The notes below the pieces were generated by a model. The model did not search any database and was not told the origin of the DNA. It saw only the letters and a program-made list of their open reading frames with translations. Below, piece by piece: positions 6,722 to 11,661 of a DNA stretch of 11,661 bases; the stretch's first letter is position 1; each line of letters begins with the position of its first letter. Position numbers and translations under genes: made by a program. The DNA is from an uncultured Bacteroidota bacterium (lineage in GTDB: Bacteria > Bacteroidota > Bacteroidia > Chitinophagales > Saprospiraceae), in assembly GCA_937876435.1 (NCBI GenBank), contig CALEIL010000590.1, positions 1 to 11,661 on the forward strand, written 5' to 3'.

Positions 6722-8038
6722 GTGGCCCAATCGTTTATTGTACAGGGAGGACATACCCTCAGCGGTTCTATAAAACCCCAGGGAGCCAAAAATGAAGTCC
6801 TGCAAATTCTAAGTGCAGTTACTCTCACTTCCCAGCCCGTTACGATTCACAACATCCCCGAAATAGTTGACGTCCAGAAAATGATGGCTTTACTCCGGGG
6901 CCTCGGAGTCCTCATTGAAGATTTGGGGGGGCAAAGCTTCCGGTTTCAGGCCGGAGATCTCGATCTGGATTATTTATTCAGCCCGAGATATTTTGAAGAT
7001 GCTCAGAAAATACGCGGTTCGGTTATGTTGCTGGGTCCGCTGCTTTCCCGGTTCAAAAGAGCGTATATTCCCAAACCTGGCGGAGATAAGATCGGACGTC
7101 GCAGAATCGATACCCACCTCAACGGATTTATCAAACTCGGGGCGACGTTTGAGTACGACGAAAGCCACAACAGTTATTTTCTTTCAGGCGAAAACCTCAA
7201 GGGTACCTACGTGCTGATGGATGAGATATCGGTCACTGGAACCGCCAATATGCTGATGGCCTCCGCCCTCACACCGGGGGTCACGACCATTTACAATGCC
7301 GCCTGCGAGCCGTACGTCCAAAAGTTATCCAAAATGCTGGTTCGGATGGGAGCGAATATATCGGGGATCGGATCCAATCTCCTGACCGTACAGGGGGTAG
7401 AGGAATTGAATGGCACAGAACATACCATTTCGCCCGATATGATCGAGATTGGAAGTTTTATCGGAATGGCAGCGATGACGGGATCAGATCTCGAAATCAC
7501 GGATGTCGATCTGGAGGAGCTGGGGAATATCCCGGACACATTTGAGAAGATAGGCGTGAAAATCGAACCCCGTGGAAATAGTATTTTGGTCAGGGGGAGT
7601 GAACCGTACGAAATTCAGAAATTTATCGATGGATCCATCCTCACTATTTATGACAGCCCGTGGCCCGGCTTTACACCCGATCTGATGAGCATCGTTCTCG
7701 TGGTGGCGGTCCAGGCCAAAGGAAGCGTGCTGATCCATCAAAAAATGTTTGAAAGCCGCCTCTTTTTCGTCGATAAATTGATCGACATGGGTGCTCAGAT
7801 TATCCTTTGCGATCCGCACAGAGCCACGGTGATCGGGATGGCCCGGGAATCCAGACTCCGCGGGATCGAAATGAGTTCACCCGACATCCGGGCGGGAGTG
7901 GCTCTTCTGATCGCAGCCTTGTCAGCCGAAGGAGAAAGCGTCATTCACAATGTACAGCAAATCGACCGGGGATACCAGTTCATTGACCAGCGGCTTCAGG
8001 CCCTGGGAGCCAAGATTGAGCGGGTGAATACAGATTGA
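6722..8038 (+). CDS. murA: UDP-N-acetylglucosamine 1-carboxyvinyltransferase
   Basis: This enzyme transfers enolpyruvate from PEP to UDP-GlcNAc, the first committed step of peptidoglycan synthesis, in the cytoplasm. The 438-residue protein has family features in order: GAKN with K23 and N24 (substrate binding); LGPLLSRF (104-111); the active loop PGGDKIGRRRID (119-130); DSPWPGFTPDLMS near residue 312, holding the catalytic-base Asp; and DIRAGVALL near residue 390 with the conserved Arg. The usual loop Cys (Cys115 in E. coli) is Asp122 here, a natural variant known to prevent covalent fosfomycin inactivation. The start is GTG at 6722: the protein is in register with the family there, no in-frame ATG is available without crossing TGA, and no Shine-Dalgarno is evident. 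It follows DUF4290 after 101 bp and converges with the symporter gene. A G7 run is at 6925-6931. Confidence 0.96.
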   Translation: MAQSFIVQGGHTLSGSIKPQGAKNEVLQILSAVTLTSQPVTIHNIPEIVDVQKMMALLRGLGVLIEDLGGQSFRFQAGDLDLDYLFSPRYFEDAQKIRGSVMLLGPLLSRFKRAYIPKPGGDKIGRRRIDTHLNGFIKLGATFEYDESHNSYFLSGENLKGTYVLMDEISVTGTANMLMASALTPGVTTIYNAACEPYVQKLSKMLVRMGANISGIGSNLLTVQGVEELNGTEHTISPDMIEIGSFIGMAAMTGSDLEITDVDLEELGNIPDTFEKIGVKIEPRGNSILVRGSEPYEIQKFIDGSILTIYDSPWPGFTPDLMSIVLVVAVQAKGSVLIHQKMFESRLFFVDKLIDMGAQIILCDPHRATVIGMARESRLRGIEMSSPDIRAGVALLIAALSAEGESVIHNVQQIDRGYQFIDQRLQALGAKIERVNTD

Positions 8039-8106
8039 CGTGCAAGTGTTTTATTTTATAAATGCTTCAAACTTTTGGCGGTTTCTTTATCGCCATAGCA
8101 TTTCCT

Positions 8107-9600
8107 TCATTGAACACTTTTTCGCGGCTTCGAGATTATCCACAGTCCGAGGACGGTAAACAATCCGTTGACCAGGAGAATTTCAAATCCAAACTGGTAA
8201 CCGTTCATCCATTTTTCTGAGTTGGCGTTCAGTATGTAACTGAGAATGGGAGCCAGGATGCACACCAGGGGAACCAAACGATCCCTGACCTCTCTGGTTG
8301 TGAAAAACCCAAAGGTGTAAAGACCGAGCAATGGCCCGTAGGTATAGCCAGCCACCTTGAAAAGGGAAGAAATGACGGCGTCATTGTTGATCCACCAAAA
8401 TACCTGGATGGTCAGGAAAAGAAGGAGTGAAAAACCCACATGGACTTTCTGGCGGGTGGTCGTTTTTCGTTTTTCCGTTAGTTCCTTTTTTTCAAACCCC
8501 AGGATATCAATGCAAAATGAAGTAGTCAGGGAAGTCAACGCAGAATCGGCAGAACTGTACGCGGCTGCTATGAGGCCTATCAGGAACAGGACGCCCACCA
8601 CGGGACCCAGATGATTCATCGCGAGTTCTGGAAACAACAGGTCCGTCGAAGGTACAGATACGCCTCCTACCATACGACCCGGTACACCGACCCCTATCGC
8701 CTCGGCATAAATGTACAGCAATGCTCCCAGGACCAGGAACAACGACACGACGAAGAACAAAATCACATTGAAGGTATTCATGTTTTTCTGAGCATTGCGG
8801 AGTGTGTTAATACTCAGATTTTTTTGCATCATATCCTGATCCAGGCCAGTCATCACGATCGTGATAAACATCCCTGCCAGGAATTGCTTCCAGAAATTAT
8901 TGGGATCGGACCACCCCCCCTCGAAGTAGAATACCTGGCTGTATTCACTATGACGCACCTGCGAAATCATTTCTGTGAACGACCAGTCAAAATAATTGGA
9001 TATCTTCATGATGATCGAAATCAAAACGGTCAGGATAGCGGCTGTCTGGATCGTATCGGTCCATATAATGGTTTTGATCCCCCCTTTGGTCGTATAGATC
9101 CATATGAGTCCAATCGTCAGCGCCACGGTGATCCAGAAAGGAACCCCCAGGGGATCCATCAGAAATTGCTGCAAAACAATGGCTACCAGAAATAGTCGAA
9201 AGGAAGCCCCGATGGTCCGGGACAGCAGGAAAAAACTGGCGCCGGTTTTGTAACTGTACCCGCCAAACCTCTGATCGAGATAACCGTATATAGAAGTCAG
9301 CCGCAATCTGTAATACGTCGGCATCAGCACGTATGCGATCACCAGATAACCAAATACATATCCGATGATCATCTGTAGATACGAAAAGTGGGAATCTCCC
9401 ACCCAGCCTGGCACGCTGATAAAGGTCACCCCCGATAGCGTAGCCCCGATCATCCCAAACGCTACCACGTACCAGGGGGACTGCCTGTTGCCGATAAAAA
9501 AGTCGTCATTGGTGGAATTTTTGGAGGTCAACCGGGCGATGAGGATTAAGACTCCGAAATAAACCGCTATGACTATGAGGACAACGAAAGGTGAGATCAT
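8107..9600 (-). CDS. Sodium:solute symporter (SSS family)
   Basis: A 497-residue inner-membrane transporter with about 13 hydrophobic segments (LeuT-fold, SSS family), coupling Na+ entry to uptake of an unidentified solute. Diagnostic features are FFIGNRQSPWYVVAFGMIGATLSG (about 34-57) across the first helices; the YTTKGGIKTIIWTDTIQ signature (169-185); the GLDQDMMQKNLS segment (252-263) after the sixth helix region; and AAYSSADSALTS (346-357), whose Ser pair normally helps form the Na2 sodium site. The substrate cannot be read from sequence; relatives carry sugars, sialic acid, proline or pantothenate. The ATG at 9600 precedes the first helix directly. The gene converges on murA with 68 bp between and diverges from the secreted protein gene with 103 AT-rich bp between. 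It appears to be a single-gene unit. Confidence 0.92.
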   Translation of the reverse strand: MISPFVVLIVIAVYFGVLILIARLTSKNSTNDDFFIGNRQSPWYVVAFGMIGATLSGVTFISVPGWVGDSHFSYLQMIIGYVFGYLVIAYVLMPTYYRLRLTSIYGYLDQRFGGYSYKTGASFFLLSRTIGASFRLFLVAIVLQQFLMDPLGVPFWITVALTIGLIWIYTTKGGIKTIIWTDTIQTAAILTVLISIIMKISNYFDWSFTEMISQVRHSEYSQVFYFEGGWSDPNNFWKQFLAGMFITIVMTGLDQDMMQKNLSINTLRNAQKNMNTFNVILFFVVSLFLVLGALLYIYAEAIGVGVPGRMVGGVSVPSTDLLFPELAMNHLGPVVGVLFLIGLIAAAYSSADSALTSLTTSFCIDILGFEKKELTEKRKTTTRQKVHVGFSLLLFLTIQVFWWINNDAVISSLFKVAGYTYGPLLGLYTFGFFTTREVRDRLVPLVCILAPILSYILNANSEKWMNGYQFGFEILLVNGLFTVLGLWIISKPRKSVQ

Positions 9601-9703
9601 ACGGGATGGTGGTTTAAGATATGATTATTTTGAGCGAATATAATACCTTGAAATTAGAATAATTAGGATAAAATAAGTAAATTAGGGACGGATATATTAT
9701 GGA

Positions 9704-10498
9704 ATGAAAAAACGTGTCAACTATATCTTGGTTTCTTTGATGGCTTTGCTGTCTTTTCAACTGGACGGACAGGCCATCCACTGGCCCAAGCCCGTACAAC
9801 CTTCCATGCAAAAAATATATACCCACAGCCGCCAGTTTTCCATTAAATTGTCACCAGCAGGTATGCAGGTAGGGTACCGGTTTGGCCAATTACCCAATTT
9901 TTATACTGACAAATACTACCAGATTGAAATTGGACAGATTCGGCATCCCAAGGAACTCAACAGCGGTTTGCAATCTCTGAAGTCCAGCATAAGTCGGGGA
10001 TTTTTTAAAAACTACACCTACGGGAAGCAAAATTCCCTCTTTACCTTGAGAGCCAGTCAGGGTCAGACGATTTATCTCAGTGACAAGATGTCCAAAAAGA
10101 ACGTCCTGGTGGGATATACGTACCGATACGGTATTTCTGCCGGATTGATAAAACCCTATTATATCCAGGTCGTGAAGGAAGACGAAGGGTTTTTCAGCCG
10201 GGAGTTTGAGTATATCAAATATTCCGACGAAACACGGGAGGCCTTCCTGGACGACGAAGACATTTTTGGGAAAGCTCCCTTCAGAAAGGGACTCGGTGAA
10301 ATGAAATTTGCCCCGGGGATCCATGCTCAGGGAGGTATGCATTTTGACTGGAGCAAGGACGAACGGATCATAATGGCCACCGAAATAGGACTGATGTTTG
10401 ATTTTTATTTTTCCTCGATCCCTCTCATGGTTGATCAGTCGAGTAAACCTTTCTTTCTAAACCTTTACGTATCTTTACAGTTCGGTAAAAGGAAGTAA
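9704..10498 (+). CDS. Secreted probable outer-membrane protein, function unknown
   Basis: A 264-residue protein with a Sec signal peptide: MKKR, a hydrophobic core (about 7-18), then DGQA with likely cleavage after residue 24. The mature part is rich in aromatic residues and in short alternating strands (for example FSIKLSPAGMQVGYRFG, VLVGYTYRYGISAGL, MATEIGLMFDFYF) and ends in LYVSLQFGKRK, in the manner of a small outer-membrane beta-barrel. I do not recognise a named family. ATG at 9704 is chosen because the signal peptide begins there; an earlier ATG at 9699 meets TGA after two codons. It precedes lipA by 49 bp on the same strand with no clear terminator between, so co-transcription is possible. 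A functional link to lipoylation is not implied. Confidence 0.7.
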   Translation: MKKRVNYILVSLMALLSFQLDGQAIHWPKPVQPSMQKIYTHSRQFSIKLSPAGMQVGYRFGQLPNFYTDKYYQIEIGQIRHPKELNSGLQSLKSSISRGFFKNYTYGKQNSLFTLRASQGQTIYLSDKMSKKNVLVGYTYRYGISAGLIKPYYIQVVKEDEGFFSREFEYIKYSDETREAFLDDEDIFGKAPFRKGLGEMKFAPGIHAQGGMHFDWSKDERIIMATEIGLMFDFYFSSIPLMVDQSSKPFFLNLYVSLQFGKRK

Positions 10499-10547
10499 TC
10501 CTTCCGAAAAACGATTACAATTCATATGAGATTATAAATCCATAACT

Positions 10548-11411
10548 ATGATAGAACTGCCTGTCAAAGAAAAAAGACAAAAACGTCCCGATTGGCTGCG
10601 CGTCAAATTGCCGATCGGCGAGAATTATAAAAAAGTCCGTAATCTGGTGGACGAATACAACCTTCACACGATTTGTCAAAGCGGGAATTGTCCCAACATG
10701 GGGGAATGCTGGGGAGCCGGCACGGCGACTTTTATGATCCTGGGAAATGTGTGTACCCGGTCGTGTTCGTTTTGCGCGGTGAAGACCGGTCGTCCGCCCG
10801 AATACGATGAAGACGAACCCCATCGCGTAGCGGAAGCCATCCACCTGATGCAAGTCAAGCACGCGGTATTGACTTCGGTGAACCGGGATGAACTCAAAGA
10901 CCGGGGAGCGGAAATCTGGTATCAGACCGTGCGGGCCATCAAGGAGAAAAGTCCCGGTACGACGATTGAGACCCTCATTCCCGATGTAAAGGCTACCTGG
11001 TGGGCCCTCGAACGAATGATCAGCGCTGGTCAGGAAATCGTATCACACAATATGGAAACCGTGCCCCGGTTGTATCGTCTGGTACGGCCGCAGGCCAAAT
11101 ACGACCGCAGCCTGGAACAAATCCGTCGAACCAGGGATTACGGCAAGCGAACCAAGTCCGGAATAATGGTCGGTCTCGGTGAAACCCGGGACGAGGTACT
11201 GGCTACGATGGATGATCTGGCGGAACATGGCTGTGATGTGATCACCCTGGGTCAATACCTGCAACCTACGAAAATGCACATGAAGGTGGCCGAATTTGTC
11301 CATCCCGATACTTTTGAATTTTACCGGGAAGAAGGCTACGCCCGCGGTTTTGATTTCGTGGAAAGCGGACCTCTGGTAAGGTCATCGTATCACGCTGAGC
11401 GCCACATATAG
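10548..11411 (+). CDS. lipA: Lipoyl synthase (radical SAM)
   Basis: Inserts two sulfur atoms into octanoyl chains carried on lipoyl domains (pyruvate and 2-oxoglutarate dehydrogenases, glycine cleavage H protein), in the cytoplasm. The 287-residue protein is of normal length. It shows the auxiliary 4Fe-4S cysteines C43-x4-C48-x5-C54, whose cluster is the sulfur donor; the radical SAM triad C69-x3-C73-x2-C76; the KSGIMVGLGE strand; and the C-terminal RSSYHAE motif (278-284), whose Ser completes the auxiliary cluster. All key residues are intact. The ATG at 10548 gives a typical N-terminus ending in RPDWLRVKLP. No lipB or lplA gene is in the window. It is followed by a repeat-rich region without a clear terminator. 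Confidence 0.97.
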   Translation: MIELPVKEKRQKRPDWLRVKLPIGENYKKVRNLVDEYNLHTICQSGNCPNMGECWGAGTATFMILGNVCTRSCSFCAVKTGRPPEYDEDEPHRVAEAIHLMQVKHAVLTSVNRDELKDRGAEIWYQTVRAIKEKSPGTTIETLIPDVKATWWALERMISAGQEIVSHNMETVPRLYRLVRPQAKYDRSLEQIRRTRDYGKRTKSGIMVGLGETRDEVLATMDDLAEHGCDVITLGQYLQPTKMHMKVAEFVHPDTFEFYREEGYARGFDFVESGPLVRSSYHAERHI

Positions 11412-11430
11412 TGGATTTACGATGTACGGT

Positions 11431-11494
11431 TTTAGATTTACGATTCAGTTATTGCAGATAAACCATCTATCCGCTCGAATCCAATCGCGGACCT
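11431..11494 (+). repeat. 64-bp direct repeat, copy 1
   Basis: Identical to 11598-11661 except for one base (T at 11439 versus G at 11606). It contains two heptads followed by a unique 49-bp core and ends in a possible hairpin TCCGC (11470-11474) with GCGGA (11487-11491). The copy-to-copy distance is 167 bp. Confidence 0.9.
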
Positions 11495-11597
11495 ATATAC
11501 GAATAGTGATTTTAGATTGACGAAGGAGTCAAGTGAAAGCAAACCGATTCCCAATTGTCGTAAATCGTAAATCATCACTTGTCAATCCATTTACGAT

Positions 11598-11661
11598 TTT
11601 AGATTGACGATTCAGTTATTGCAGATAAACCATCTATCCGCTCGAATCCAATCGCGGACCT
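11598..11661 (+). repeat. 64-bp direct repeat, copy 2 (cut by the window end)
   Basis: 63 of 64 bases match copy 1. Because the match runs to the last base of the window, the true repeat may be longer or part of a tandem array with a 167-bp unit. Confidence 0.9.

Larger units (their letters stand above)
11412..11661. repeat. Intergenic heptad-phased and inverted repeat region
   Basis: No gene is visible. Seven-base units of the form GATTTAC, GATTTTA, GATTGAC and GATTCAG occur in phase at 11414-11448, 11508-11521 and 11595-11615, and twice in the opposite orientation as GTAAATC (11560-11573). GATTGAC (11515-11521) pairs with GTCAATC (11581-11587), and CAAGTGA (11530-11536) with TCACTTG (11575-11581), giving a bulged hairpin that encloses the inverted heptads. 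The region continues past the window edge. Confidence 0.75.

Noticed and set aside
8076..8095. TGGCG...CGCCA hairpin between murA and the symporter as a shared terminator
   Set aside because: The stem is only 5 bp (6 with a G-U pair), the loop is about 10 bases and no T tract follows on either strand, so support is too weak for a terminator call.
8611..9195. 194-residue open frame antisense to the symporter gene
   Set aside because: It is fully contained in a well-supported transporter gene and its His/Gln/Arg-rich peptide looks like a reverse-complement shadow of membrane-protein codons.
9648..9674. TTGAAA and TAAAAT pair resembling a sigma70 promoter upstream of the secreted protein gene
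   Set aside because: The spacer is 15 bp and Bacteroidota use a different consensus; the stretch is simply AT-rich and no TAnnTTTG motif was found.
11431..11661. CRISPR-like repeat-spacer arrangement
   Set aside because: Only two copies are visible, each 64 bp with a 103-bp gap that itself holds related heptads. Repeat and spacer sizes do not fit CRISPR, and no cas gene is nearby.

Overview
The window looks like a chromosomal segment of a Bacteroidota bacterium, most likely of the Saprospiria/Saprospiraceae type. I base this on gene content: DUF4270 and DUF4290 proteins, a stand-alone starch-synthase N-terminal domain and a MurA with Asp in place of the catalytic Cys. Coding density is high, several genes lack a Shine-Dalgarno sequence, and base composition is moderate. 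Assignment below phylum is inference. No phage, plasmid, IS, tRNA or rRNA was seen.

Layout. A 7-bp tandem repeat (1-65) lies just past the 3' end of dnaX (91-1941, minus), the clamp-loader tau subunit. dnaX is divergent from a DUF819 membrane protein (2079-3332, plus). A 391-bp gene-poor gap follows. Next comes a tight plus-strand cluster: a GT5-like glycogen/starch synthase N-terminal domain protein (3724-4557), a DUF4270 lipoprotein (4575-5960), a DUF4290 protein (5973-6620) and, after 101 bp, murA (6722-8038). A sodium:solute symporter (8107-9600, minus) converges on murA. It diverges from a secreted probable outer-membrane protein (9704-10498, plus), which precedes lipA (10548-11411, plus). 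The last 250 bp hold direct and inverted repeats with a 7-bp phase, including a 64-bp direct repeat whose second copy runs into the window edge.

How the genes work together. Most are housekeeping: replication (dnaX), peptidoglycan precursor synthesis (murA) and lipoylation (lipA). The GT5-DUF4270-DUF4290-murA block has gaps of 17 and 12 bp, then 101 bp, and probably forms a cell-envelope-linked operon whose middle members have no known function.

The most notable signals are an A9 tract in dnaX, placed exactly where a tau/gamma slippage site should be, with an immediate -1-frame stop; heptad repeats sharing a GATT core at both ends of the window, one with nine G3 runs on the dnaX transcript strand; MurA Asp122, which predicts intrinsic fosfomycin insensitivity; an in-frame near-copy of the murA start 93 bp upstream that ends at once in TGA; and a near-perfect anti-16S sequence in the gap before the GT5 gene. 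I found no convincing new defence or mobile system.
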